DNA of 64,000 nucleotides from Galeruca laticollis. Taxonomy: Eukaryota > Arthropoda > Insecta > Coleoptera > Chrysomelidae. A program made the position numbers and the translations under genes. The first letter of the stretch is position 1. Each line of letters starts with the position of its first letter. Of the stretch, positions 45,448 to 55,962 are shown piece after piece. The notes beneath the pieces are model-generated. The model had not been told where the DNA came from. It was given only the letters and a program-made list of their open reading frames with translations, and did not search any database. The stretch is taken from positions 52,105,813-52,169,812 of the forward strand of contig OY998176.1 in the NCBI GenBank assembly GCA_963921935.1. The letters run 5' to 3'.

Positions 45448-45490
45448 AAACGGCGAAAGTAACGCCACCTATGAACTCTCACTCTAACAA
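45448..45490 (-). promoter_or_regulatory. Conserved U1 upstream promoter block
   Basis: GTTAGAGTGAGAGT and CATAGGTGGCGTTACTTTCG are kept at the same distance from the U1 start in both copies (about -55 to -93), where snRNA proximal sequence elements lie in insects. A second conserved block, ACGTATGCTAGCAACGCGTT, lies about 10-29 bp upstream of the start. The exact PSE core is not assigned. Confidence 0.55.
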
Positions 45491-45680
45491 CACGTGAACA
45501 GAAATCTTCGCTGTAATTGAGTAGTTCCATAATACAGGAATCTTTTTTTGTATTGTACATAAAAGGTATCTTACATAATATCAAGTATAATATTCTAATC
45601 GATTTCATGATCATACCTTCATGTTTGTGTAAATGTTGATGCATTTATTCTGTTTTCCAAATATTGTATTGTCATTCCTA

Positions 45681-46369
45681 TGTTATTTTCTGGAAAGATG
45701 GTATTGGTTTTGATATTGATATTTAATTTACAAAATAACGGAGATAGTGAGTTATTTGATTTATAGCATATCTTGATAATGAGTTTGTATAAAATATGCG
45801 AGTGTATTCGTTAGTAGCAAGAAGCTAATTTTACAGGATGAACAAAAAACTGATTAGAATTTGATAAGATATGATTATTTTTTTTAATCTTACAAATTTA
45901 CTGTATTGCAAACTTCTTGATTTTATAAGTGAAAGAAAATATGGTGCAAAGCATAATTTAAAAAAAATATAGATACTTACGAGGTGATGTCTGTTTTCGC
46001 CTCTCAATTACGAGGTAATGTTAAATTATTCAATAGTTATAATAATTATTGTCAGCTTTGAAAAAAGTAAGACAAGTCCGTTTCTAAAATTATGTATTTA
46101 TTTGATAACAAATATATATGCAACTACTTGAAGAATACAAGGAAGTAAAACATTTTTGAGATTGGTGGTAGTTAAAAACTAATAAATAAGGTAACTAAAT
46201 ATTAAATTATAGTAATTAAAAACATAATATGGGACTACATTGTGAACATTAAGACTTATTTATATTATACGGCAACAAATAATAAAACGACCAATTGCAG
46301 ATGGTCATACTTAGTTTTTGAAATTGCCAATCTGCTTTGAAACAATAGTGGAAATTATACAGTTGAAAA
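45681..46369. other. No gene recognised
   Basis: AT-rich. A few short direct repeats (ACGAGGTGATG, ACGAGGTAATG near 45980-46010). Nothing else is supported. Confidence 0.4.
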
Positions 46370-46985
46370 AATTATATTTTTTGGTCTAGTTGGTAGTTCT
46401 TTACCACCAACTAATTTACTGGGTCTAATAGAGTGATATTTGATGAAACTTTTTTCGTCAAAATTTTGAAAAAGGTATTACAGTGAATGGATTTTTAAGC
46501 CTGGCATCCTTTGTGACCCTTAGATAGTCAATCGTGAGATGTATTTCCTTATTTTTTAACGTTGTATCAATAGAGCTATGCGCGGAGTCACACTCCATTT
46601 GAGTGTGACTTTTTTCTAAAAATTTTTGTTCAATCACAACATTGTATTTTTCAGATAAGTAAAACAAGGTATTGGACATCAGAATAGATAATTATGGGAA
46701 GTTGATTTGATGAGCGCAAAAAATGTTCTTCCAAATAATGTTGTAGATGCATATGTGGATGCTAGATCACCTGCCTCAGTATTATTGTACCAATAGGAAC
46801 TGTCTCGACTATTAAAGCTAAATTGTAGATAGTGAAATTCTGAGAGCAAAGTTTGGTTTTATAGTAAAGTGCACATGACGTAATTGGGGAGATAGTTTCA
46901 CTGATTGAACGTTCATTGTAATAACATAGACTTACCCATCGATAGTCTCTTTTTCGCTCTGTTTTTTTTTCACTTCTAACTAGAT
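46370..46985 (-). pseudogene. Decayed relative of the 13.6-kb transposase family
   Basis: Minus-strand pieces in order: MNVQSVKLSPQ, ALYYKTKLCSQNFTIYNLAL, ASTYASTTL, IIIYSD, LSNTLFYLSEKYNVVIEQKF, LEKSHTQMECDSAHSSID, LKNKEIHLTIDYLRVTKDAR, FDEKSFIKYHSIRPSKLVGG. These line up in order with blocks of the 13822-15957 protein: FDLQKALPFPKL, VAYYKKNLYVYNVGVHSF, IILYSDSCTGQNRN, and VSGHSFLPNDADFGVIE. The GQNRN part after YSD is deleted here and frames change near 46690 and 46800. It is a different, more HTQMECDSVH-like subfamily common in insect genomes. Confidence 0.7.
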
Positions 46986-47149
46986 GCTTACTCATTATAT
47001 GTGGTCATTGTATTCTTTGTCTTGTGAGGGTGTGCTTCGACCGCTAAGGGTCATTAGCACTTAACAATATCATTCTACTACATGGTAAATTATAGCATTA
47101 TGTTCACTAAATATTCACTAAAAACATTCACTAAGTATTCACGTAATAT
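46986..47149. other. Short spacer
   Basis: Contains repeated ATTCACTAA/TTCACTA words at 47105-47160, the likely 3' flank of the LINE on the minus strand. Confidence 0.4.
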
Positions 47150-48775
47150 TCACTAGATATAATTATAGAGTTTAATTTGTTCCATAGAGTTTTTAGATTT
47201 TCACTAACATCTGTGGAGATTTTGTTCCCTTGCCTTTCCATTTGAAATTCTGGACAATCAACAAGGATGTGTCTAATGGATAGTCTTACATTGCACTTAT
47301 TACATTTGGGGGTTCTTCTTTAGATATTCTATAACCGCGCGTTATACAAGTGTGGCCAAGTCTTAGTCTTGATATTTTAATTTGTTCTAACCGGCTGGGT
47401 GTTAATATGAGTCGGCCAGTAAATTGCGATTTAATGCTTTTGGGGCTATTTTGATCAATATTCCATTTTCCATTTTGTTTTTTCGTGAGATATTTTGAAA
47501 CCAGATTTCTTTTTCCATTCATAAATTTTGTTTAATTCTGAATAAGAGATTGCAATGTTTTTATATTTTTACCTTGTACGTAGTGGAGATGTGATACAAG
47601 AGGTGAAGTCATTTATGGCGACAAGAAATAATGTTTTGCTTAAGGAAGATCCTTGGGAAATTCCATTCTCTAGTTTTCTTTTGGTCGATAATTCACGATT
47701 TGTTTTGACTACAAAATTACGTTGTCAAAATTTTTTCTATAAATGCTGTTAGATTTCCATTAATGTTCCAATTTATCAGTAGAGTTTTATGTTGCCAGGT
47801 TAAGTTGTAAGCTTTTTCAAGATCCATAAATACACCCAACAGTTTCTGACCATTTGCAAATGCATTGTGTATCTCGGATTCCAGGATTATAATGCTATCG
47901 TTCGCTGACCTATTTTTTCGAAATCCGTTTTGATGTATCGATATAAAGTTATGTTTTCCAGATGCCACATTAACCTGCGGTTTAATAACTTCTCTAAAAC
48001 TTTGCACATTGTACATGTTAGGGATATTGGTCTGTAAGACGTTACCAAGTTCTTTGGTTTGCGTGGCTTGGGTATTGGCACTATTATAGCTTCTCGCCAT
48101 CATTTTGGAAATTAGTGATATAAGTAAATTTTATTGTATATCTGTAGCAAATACTGTTTACCAGTTATAGAAAAGTGTAGTGGATTTTGTCACGTCCCGG
48201 GCTGGATTTATCGCTGCATTATTTCAGCCCCTCTTCTAAATCTGCCTTGTCGATTTGCACATTTTATGGGTGGTTTTGATCTGTAGTATGATATAATTTT
48301 ATTCTTTGTTCTGTATCGCGTTTATATTCCCTAAATTCCGGTTCGTAGTTTACATCACTCGATATTCTAGAGAGTTCTTCTGCAAATGTTTGTGTTTAAG
48401 TGCATTATTAGAGATAATTTCAGTGTTATGGGATAAACTTGTTATTTTATGTTTTGATGAAATCCTTTCAGTTTTTTTATTTTTGTCCATATCTCATAGT
48501 TTGAAGTATTCGGATTGATTGTTGATACAAATGATTTCCAGGAGTTCTTTTTAGTTTGCTTAGTGACATATCTTGCTCTTGCTCTGAGTCTTTTAAACTC
48601 ATCTAAGTTTGTTTGATTTTTGTTCTTTTTTAACTTATGTAACGCTCTTTAGCTTGCTTTAATAGCTTCTTCGCATTGTGTGTGGTGTCCACCAAGTTAC
48701 TGGAATTTTCGTTTTAAGTGGTTGTACATACCCAATATGGATTTCTGCTGCTTGTATAATGGTATCGGTAAGTAC
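47150..48775 (-). pseudogene. LINE ORF2 (Jockey/I-like): RT and tail, internally deleted
   Basis: From right to left: TDTIIQAAEIHIGY, KNSWKSFVSTINPNTSNYEI, VPIPKPRKPKNLVTSYRPIS, CKVLEKLLNRRLMWHLENI, HQNGFRKNRSANDSIIIL, LGVFMDLEKAYNLTW, LENGISQGSSLSKTLFLVAI, then directly the tail domain LEQIKISRLRLGHTCITRGY and a C..C...H..C zinc motif. The YADD box and RNase H are missing, so a deletion joined mid-RT to the tail near 47530. Frameshifts near 48080, 47890 and 47720. Its endonuclease part is at 49828-50104, beyond the 1.05-kb insertion. Confidence 0.8.
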
Positions 48776-49823
48776 TGTTATAGTTATTAAAGTTTATATT
48801 ATTGTTTTATAAAAACTTAAGAGTTACTATTTGGTGTTTCCTTTTGGTAGTTCCCAATAACAATTTACATACTAATTGGGTGACTTTTTCATAAGTAGTA
48901 AACATCAAAGTAGTAGCAAATACCTTTTTGCCACATTTTCGTTCCAAGGCCTTTAAATACGGCACTGAAACCACCTTCTTTGACTAACATATAAAGAAGT
49001 GCAGCTGTGCTCATTCTTGGACCTTTTATTAGCCGTTGTCTAGGTTGCGCCACTTGAAGAGGGTAAGTGATAATTGTTGCTATAGTTTTTGATAAGGCAC
49101 CAAGAAGAAAAAAAGCAGTGGCATTTTTAACTCTAACTCTCCTTTTTAAAGCTTCATATATTGTAAAATGAATGGCAGGATTTGATACGAGTAGTAAAGA
49201 TGGTGCTACTCCATCCCACAGAGTAGATACACCTTCTGTCGTTGCTATGTGATATCATCCATCGAGGAGACCAGTGAATTTAAGATCTTTGTCACGTTTA
49301 TTCAGCCTATTATTCACAACCCTGAGAGGATTTGTTGTTAAAACATTTACTAACTACACCTTATCAGTCTTGTTTGCATCTAAATTGTCCTATTCTGTCA
49401 AATCTTTCTATCGTCCGTTTCTCACTTCTTCAGTTTACATAAAGTCCACTCACATTGTCCTAAAATAGTCTCTTATCACCTCCAGTCCGTTCAAACTTGT
49501 CCAACACCTAATTTTCTTTCTTACCGGTACCCTCACTTAAAAGTTTGTTTCACTTTTTGATATCTATCGTTTCTTCTAACCAACACTTCTTATCATATAT
49601 ATTTACATTTCTAATCCTCAAATTATTTTATACTCTTTAACAAACTTCAAAATACAATTTATCCAAAATTTCTTTCTTTACTACGTGACAGTTCCCAACC
49701 TTCTGAAATTTTTATCTAGAATTTTTTAACTTCATGTCACCAATGTATATTTTTGGTTATGGAACTGTCACATTATACATCATCATGATTATTAAAAGAT
49801 TTTTAGAATAGTGAATCATAACA
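48776..49823. mobile_element. 1048-bp insertion in the LINE, carrying a host gene fragment
   Basis: The LINE reading frame stops at 49824-49827 (GTAC) and resumes after a second GTAC at 48772-48775. The insert starts TGTTATAGTT and ends AATCATAACA, so its ends are inverted repeats of about 10 bp with TG...CA termini, flanked by a 4-bp duplication. This fits either a solo-LTR-like unit or a short-TIR DNA transposon. It contains the SLC25A17-like fragment. Inside, GTGACAGTTCCCAACC and GGTTATGGAACTGTCAC form another inverted pair (about 49685 and 49755). Confidence 0.65.
48807..49284 (-). pseudogene. Peroxisomal/mitochondrial carrier (SLC25A17/PMP34-like) fragment
   Basis: Minus-strand reading: LKFTGLLDG, stop, YHIATTEGVSTLWDGVAPSL, LLVSNPAIHFTIYEALKRR, FFLLGALSKTIATIITYPLQ, VKEGGFSAVFKGL, then after a one-base shift VFATTLMFTTYEKVT. 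The PSLLLVSNPAI..F..YE.LKRR block, the TYPLQ carrier signature and the final TYEK helix are those of the PMP34 branch of the SLC25 family, which moves CoA, FAD and nucleotides across the peroxisomal membrane. Only the last half to third of the protein is present, without introns, with one stop and one frameshift. It lies wholly inside the 48776-49823 insertion. Confidence 0.75.
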
Positions 49824-49827
49824 GTAC

Positions 49828-50104
49828 ATTCGTTACTTCGTCAATGTTATGTTCAATCTGATCAATTTTTGGAATATTTCTTTCTATAAACTCAATAAAC
49901 TTAAACCAATTTGCTCGTCTCAAATTCCATTCTTCCATTGAGTTATGTTGATCGTTCATGTCTTTTCTGGAATGAAATTCTATGCTTATAAGTAGGTGGT
50001 CGCTTCCATATAAGTATGAGTTTGGCTCCCAACTCAGGTTTGGTGCAATTTGTGGGTCACAAATAGTTATGTCAATAGGAGATAATTCACCTGTTAGTGG
50101 AATT
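49828..50104 (-). pseudogene. LINE ORF2 endonuclease C-terminus (same LINE as 47.2-48.8 kb)
   Basis: Minus-strand reading: IDITICDPQIAPNLSWEPNS, YLYGSDHLLISIEF, MEEWNLRRANWFKFIEFIE. LTICDP...SW....GSDH.PI is the end of the APE endonuclease of Jockey/I-type LINEs. The frame continues to the 48776-49823 insertion and, past it, into TDTIIQAA. The upstream part is cut at about 50104 by the PLE copy 2. Confidence 0.8.
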
Positions 50105-50107
50105 AAT

Positions 50108-51153
50108 AATGACAGAAGTTACATTTCATTTGATGCCTACCTGATGTTTAGTAGCTATTTTTTGCTAGACCAAGAAGTGACCTAACTTGTGATTGACTTA
50201 ATATATGTTAATAGAAAAAAAGAAGAAGATGTGATATTACAAATATTGAAGCTTAGATATTATTAGCCCTATGGTGATATCATGGATATCATTTTTCCGA
50301 TTAAGATCAGTATAAATGTGCAATGATATAGAAAACCAGGAAAACTATATCTGCTGATCTTTACAATTATCACTTAAGAAGACAGTTTATTAGTGGAGAA
50401 CTCCTTAGATTTATCTGTTCATGGACAACTTCATATTGTTGGTTTCTTAAATGTCTTCTAATTTCCAATTCTTCAAGGAAATCCAGTTGTTGTTTCTTTT
50501 CACAAATATGCAGCACTTCTAGTTCTGTGTTAGGTGTCAATGAATGATTGGTGTCAAGTAGATGTTTTGCGTAGTGGGATTTATCTGGTTGTTTTAATCT
50601 GTAAGCTAGTAAGTGTTCACTGTATCGGATTTCAAAATTTCTGAGGGTCTGACCCAAATAGACAGCATTACATTCTGGACATTTGAGTTTATATATACCT
50701 GATTTCTTTAATGGTGGTATTTTTGTTTTTACATTTAACAATTTTGTACTAACGTTACTTTCTGTTTTAAAAGAAATTGTTGTATTCGTTGCTAAAGATA
50801 TTATCTTTAAAATATTATTAGAAATATTTCCTGCATATGTGATGGTTATATAAGTTTTTATTTCATCACTTTGTTTAGGAAATATTAGTTGTAATGCCGC
50901 TCGTTCCTCTTTTTTATTAATTAGCTTATTTATCATATGTAATGGATAACCGTTTGATGTTGTTATTTGTCTAATTGTATTAATCTCTCGGTCAAAATTA
51001 CATTTGTTCATAGGAACTGAAAAAGCTCTATGTATCATTGAATTATGTGCCGCTAGTTTATGTGACATGGGATGATTGGAGCTATATGGAATTGTCACAT
51101 CAGTGTGTCTTGGTTTTCGGTAAATTGATTGAGCTATTTTCTTCAATTTCTAA
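50108..51153 (-). mobile_element. PLE copy 2, head-to-head with copy 3
   Basis: Reads leftwards. A 258-codon frame (50370-51146) covers the linker and GIY-YIG endonuclease (SGIYKLKCPECNAVYLGQT, NFEIRYSEHL, LDTNHSL), intact over this part. Relative to copy 1, about 50 bp are deleted between two TCAATTT words near 51125. The 5' end starts at CATTAGAAATTG; the 3' untranslated segment is cut at CTTCTGTCATT near 50108, so this copy lacks the last 150 bp seen in copies 1 and 3. Confidence 0.85.
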
Positions 51154-52102
51154 TGTGGCACTACAACTAATATTTCCTAGACAAACTGATGAAATAAAAA
51201 CTTATAAAACCATCACATATGCAGAAAATATTTCTAATAATATTTCAAAGATAATATCTTTGCCAACGAATACAACAATTTCTTTTAAAACAGAAAGTAA
51301 CGTTAGTACAAAATTGTTAAATGTAAAAACAAAAATACCACCATTAAAGAAATCAGGTATATATAAACTCAAATGTCCAGAATGTAATGCTGTCTATTTG
51401 GGTCAGACCCTTAAAATTTTGAATTCCGATACAGTGAACACTTACGAGCATACATATTAAAATAACCAGATAAATCCCACTACGCAAAACATCCACTTGA
51501 CACCAATCATTCATTGACACCTAACACAGAACTAGAAGTGCTGCATATTTGTGAAAACAAACAAGAACTGGATTTCCTTGAAGAATTGGAAACTAGAAGG
51601 CATTTAAGAAACTCACAATATGAAGTTGTCAATGAGCAGATAAATCTAAGGAGTTCTCCACTAATAAACTGTCTTTTCAAGTGATAATTGTAAAGATCAG
51701 CAGATATAGTTTTCCTGGTTTTCTATATCATTGCACAGTTATACCGATCTTAATTGGAAAAATGATATCCAGGATATCACCATAGGGTTAATAATATCTA
51801 AGCTTCGATATTTGTAATATCACATCTCCTTCTTTTTTTCTATTAACATATATTAAGTCAATCACAAGTTGGGTCACTTCTTAGTCTAGCCAAAAATAAC
51901 TACTAAACATCAGGTAGGCATCAAATGAAATGTAACTTCTGTCATTCTGACGATGATATTGATTTATCGAAACAATTGTCAATTTTTTAGAATTTTCAAC
52001 AATTTTCATTATATTGCGGAATTAGCTAGAAACAGTGAATTTCATTTAAAACACTAATATGAGTAGATTCCACGAAGTAAGTGTCGACACAGTTAATTTC
52101 AT
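51154..52102 (+). mobile_element. PLE copy 3, head-to-head with copy 2
   Basis: Reads rightwards, starting within the linker at GTGGCACTACAACTAATATT and continuing through the GIY-YIG domain (SGIYKLKCPECNAVYLGQT at about 51354) to the full 3' segment ending GACACAGTTAATTTCA. A frameshift near 51415 breaks the nuclease after LGQTLK. The 5' ends of copies 2 and 3 abut at 51153-51155 with at most a few shared bases. Confidence 0.85.
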
Positions 52103-52780
52103 TAGAGTTAGATGTCAGATAAAATAGGTTTTGTAATATAAAAAGTATAAGAATAAATTTTAAAAGTTATACCAACGATTTTTCATTTCATTAGGTTTTA
52201 TTTTAGTTCTATTCACATCACAATTTCCACACCCACTTCATAATTTCAAACAAGGCCCTATATTCTGTTGCTTGATTCAAGATTGGGCTCTCTTGTAGGG
52301 GTTTACAAGAAAGTTATGTCATGTCAAAAGTGTCCAAAATATTATACTTACTGTGAAAAATATATAATTCTTGAGAACCTGGTGGTTCAACCAATGGCAA
52401 AAAATTAACAGAATACGTGTTACATTCTTATTTACCTATTCTATTGAAGTAACTGAAACGTAGGAAAGAGTGGAAAAATTCTGTGAGAGGGTAGCGTTAG
52501 GATAGTAACTTGTGTCCTCATGTGCAATGAGCTATGTGACATTCAATTTTAACGTTAAATTATTTTTGCCCGATCGATCTTTTTTGTTTATTTACAGCAT
52601 CGGTTGTCAGTACGGTAGGTTGTGTTTACTAGTTTCTAAGTCTAACACGTCGGTAAGTGATTTATTTACCGTTCAGACGTCGGTAAGTAAATTACTTACA
52701 GACGTCTTGGCCCTACATACATTTAAGTGCTCCTAAATAAAATATTACTTCATTCATTAGACAAAAGGAACAAAAAAATA
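52103..52780. other. No gene recognised; small palindromic repeat at 52640-52705
   Basis: ACGTCGGTAAGTGATTTATT and ACGTCGGTAAGTAAATTACT repeat in tandem, each with an internal TTTACCG or TTACTTAC partner, forming short hairpins. The rest is AT-rich. Confidence 0.4.
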
Positions 52781-52784
52781 AGAA

Positions 52785-52884
52785 GGTTTATATTTTTTCT
52801 CATAGCGATTTCTGGATTTTCCTGGGATATTGCTTCACATCCTATTTGCCACGCTTTTTCTACTTCAGTATCACTCTCACTCAT
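52785..52884 (-). other. Possible first coding exon (acidic N-terminus)
   Basis: From the ATG at 52884 the minus strand reads MSESDTEVEKAWQIGCEAIS, then QENPEIAMRKN, before losing sense. An acidic MSESD..VEKAW start recalls the N-termini of tyrosine-recombinase-like insect proteins such as the remnant at 55963-57560. No following exon was found; this may be a pseudogene piece or chance. Confidence 0.25.
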
Positions 52885-52889
52885 TTTAT

Positions 52890-54059
52890 ATTAGTAAATT
52901 AATCGAAAAGTTAAAAGTATAGACATAATCTTAAGTTTCACAGTGAATGCATTTGTTTGTTGATAAATAATATCTTGGAAACACTTAGCAACTGCCCAAC
53001 GATTATTAAATTATATCATTGGCAAGTTGGCAACCGCCTACTTTATACTAAAATGCAAATATATTTTAAACTGATCGAGAAGTATAAATGTCACTTTTCC
53101 CTTTTCGTTGATTTCGAAGAAATTTAAATTATTTGATTTGAAATTTATTTCAATACGATCGCGCAAAAAATGGTATAAGCATCTCGAACGTTAAGGGTTT
53201 TACCGGTCTCCAGCAAAATTGGAGGCTTCGCTACGCTCAGCCTCCAAACATTGCTGTCGACCATTAAACAACCCTTACCGTTCTTAATACTTAATATACT
53301 ATTATTGTCAATTAGTTATTAAAAAGTGACCAGCCATTGGTCTACACAATGGGTTGGGATGACAGTACGCATCGAAAAGTTATTTATTTTGTCGATAAAT
53401 TGTAAATCGCGCATGCATTGATAGGTGTTGCCAAATTAGGTAAACACAAAATATTTTAATATTGCTTATTCAAAGTAATTAATAATATCTATTTACTTGC
53501 CATTATAATTGAGGTAGAAATAAAACTATAATAAATAATTTATGTAACAAGTACATAATCTAAGACTTTATTGGACGAGTCAAGTCGCGCTTTCGCGTGA
53601 GGCCAATAATAAAGACGAGTTAATTAAGTCTGATAATTTATTTAGTTATTTATTGAATAAAGAGCCAAACAGGCTTAAAAGCCTTATCACATGGATAGTT
53701 TATTATAAAAAATATTTTCACATGTGATCTAAGGGAATACCTTATTTTATTCCAACTTTCCAGCTGCTGAGGAGAGACACTTTAAATGATAGAATTAAAA
53801 TTTGTTTATTATGAAATGTTTTAAATTCTTATCAGAAGTTATTCATATTTGTGTTTTAATCATGGAAGTATTTAAATCCCAAACGTTTCAAAATCTGATA
53901 CTATTAATCTTTTTATTTGTCCTAAACGTAGAGACCAGTCCAAGTTTGTCAATGCATTGATAGTGTTGGATAGTAGTGGAGAGCTAGCAGAATTTTATAT
54001 ACTAAACATTACGGAGTTTCGCGTACGCTTAGGACGGAATGAATCGGTATATAATATAC
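52890..54059. other. Non-coding with two GC-richer hairpins
   Basis: GGAGGCTTCGCTACGCTCAG / CCTCC near 53220-53247 forms a tight hairpin, embedded in a longer inverted pair (AACGTTAAGGGTTTT and AACCCTTACCGTTCTT). A second, GTCAAGTCGCGCTTTCGCGT, lies at about 53579. Both resemble hairpins inside the hAT element. No gene. Confidence 0.45.
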
Positions 54060-54602
54060 TACCAAAACTGCCATCTACGGATGTCAGTAAAATTTTGCGC
54101 CATGTACACGTCTCAAGTTACTCTAGAAAGAATAAAATTTCCATTTAATGAACAATTAAAGTACCTAATCAAATTTAAATCAAAAAAAATTTTGAAATCG
54201 CGTAAAATACCATGTCGTATATTAAATTTATCCACCTTTTTCTATTTTCAATTGATACTTACAAAGAAACATTCTTCCAAATAATTCTCAATTTATTGAC
54301 TGCAATGTATTCAGATAAAATTTTCCAACTAATTTTAAGCTGATCAAAAAAATCATTTGGCAAGAAAAAAAAATTATAAGACTTGGCCCAATTTTTGCAG
54401 CCTTATACCAAAAATTGGGCCAAGTCATATACATTTTTTTTCTTGCCAAATGATTTTTTAGATCAGCTTAAAATTTTTTTGATTTAAATTTGATTAGGTA
54501 CTTCAATTGTTTATTAAATGGAAATTTTATTCTTTCTACAGTAAATTGAGACGTGTACATGGCACACAGTTTTACTGACATCCGTAGATGGCAGTTTTGG
54601 TA
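54060..54602. mobile_element. Foldback element, 539 bp, TA-flanked
   Basis: The element is 54062-54600 with TA on both sides. The ends CCAAAACTGCCATCTACGGA are exact inverted copies. The arms run on for about 130 bp. The inner palindrome (about 54336-54478) is nearly perfect, with arms through ATCATTTGGCAAG and TTGGCCCAATTTTTG and a 10-base loop. About 145 bp without partner interrupt the left arm at 54190-54335. Confidence 0.8.
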
Positions 54603-54796
54603 GGATTTCAATTATTTTTGTAGTTTCATCTTTTAATTCGTTCTATTGTTCATTTATTTATTCGTTTTTTTTACATGTGACAAGAATATACTCCTTAATC
54701 GAACATATTTTTATTTAAGACTACAAAAGATTTTCTTCAATTTTTCGAATATTGTTTAAACCAACAAGATAAAGTGTGGCCAGCCTTTTTTTGTTA

Positions 54797-54797
<1 letters not shown>

Positions 54798-54836
<39 letters not shown>
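54798..54836. repeat. (TA)n microsatellite
   Basis: About 19 uninterrupted TA units. Confidence 0.95.
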
Positions 54837-54839
<3 letters not shown>

Positions 54840-55426
54840 CTTTTTCTATGCTGTCAATAACAACACAGACCTTAAAGAAAATATATTTATAATTAAGCTT
54901 TTCAACCAAATTATACATTAACAGTAAATGTAATCAATTGTACAGAAAAGGAAAAATTTATTAAACTAACTGAAGATACTGTAGACATACTTACACTGAA
55001 CTTAGAAACTTAGTCTATACGATTGCCCATGAAAATAAACTGAACATAGATATATCATATCAATATTAAAATTTTAGTACATCTATGTGGTTGTGTTTGT
55101 ATTGAATTCATAAGTATTCCATAACAAGCTACATCTAGATGACAAATAAATACCTGAAATATTTTCACCTATAATCTCTCTAGAGCTTTAATTATTCCGA
55201 AAAAAATTTCTAAGTACGAATTTTCTTGAAAAAATTTATGGAAAATGATTCGAACTCGCGGGAGATTCGGTAGGAAAATTTTATAGCTACATTGTATTTG
55301 AAACAGTTCCATTTTTTTACTTTTCCTTTGCCCTAGTAAAAAAAGTAGGAATCAGTCTTAAATGAATGTATTACTTCTTACCATAGATATTAGAACTAGA
55401 GTCATAAAGAAAATATCATAAAATGA
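54837..55426. other. No gene recognised
   Basis: AT-rich, with no coding or repeat signal that can be supported. Confidence 0.4.
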
Positions 55427-55759
55427 ATGGAAAATCATACAACTTTTGTTCCTTTTGAGCAAATTCAAATTAATCATAAAAAAATAAAATATACAACGTA
55501 TTTGGTGAACAATTTCGGCTTAAATTTCGAACAAAAAGATCTATTCAAATGTATGATCAATATTTTTCATGAAATTATACCTTATTTCACCCATAAATCC
55601 ATTGTTGAGATGAACAAAACCATATCACAGTATTCGTTATTATTTCATGAAACAGAGACAATTAGTGAAAAAAAACCACATCTCATCACTTCATTCATCA
55701 TTGACAAAAAAAATTGGAAAATTAATTTCAATATCACGGAAAAATTTTCGGAAAATTGA
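55427..55759 (+). CDS. Unrecognised 110-codon open frame
   Basis: Starts MENHTTFVPFEQIQINHKKI and ends ITEKFSEN. Rich in Ile, Asn, Phe, Lys and Thr, partly reflecting AT-rich DNA. No signal peptide, membrane segment or zinc motif stands out. An ATG in frame six bases upstream of nothing obvious gives no help with the start. It could be a chance frame; it is listed because it is long for this base composition and lies alone. Confidence 0.2.
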   Translation: MENHTTFVPFEQIQINHKKIKYTTYLVNNFGLNFEQKDLFKCMINIFHEIIPYFTHKSIVEMNKTISQYSLLFHETETISEKKPHLITSFIIDKKNWKINFNITEKFSEN

Positions 55760-55962
55760 TATTATCGTCATAGCAACCTGTCAAAATTAAGGCATTTGTT
55801 TGGTTTAAACAACAGGTGAAAAATTTTCTGTGTAATTATGAAAATTAAGTTAGAAATGAAAGCAGTTAAAAAATATATAAATACATAAGAATAAGCTAAG
55901 ACACATTGTATTAAAGAACCACATAAGTATTATATTTTTAAAAGTAGGTGGTCAATACCTAT

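Larger units (their letters stand above)
45060..45680 (-). repeat. Inverted segmental duplication carrying U1 (copy 1)
   Basis: Homologous in reverse orientation to about 60980-61720. Shared tracts outside the RNA gene: AAACAGAATAAATG upstream, GTTAGAGTGAGAGT, CATAGGTGGCGT, ACGTATGCTAGCAACGCGTT, and downstream AATTAAAACATAATATTT and TTTAAGAAAACAGTA. Confidence 0.85.

Noticed and set aside
48776..49823. Calling the insertion a solo LTR
   Set aside because: TG...CA ends and a 4-bp duplication fit, but no polyadenylation region, primer site or second copy is visible, so a DNA element remains equally possible.
54721..54918. Minus-strand frame with an Ile-Tyr run
   Set aside because: Translation of the (TA)n microsatellite; the same applies to frames at 60.7 and 62.0 kb.
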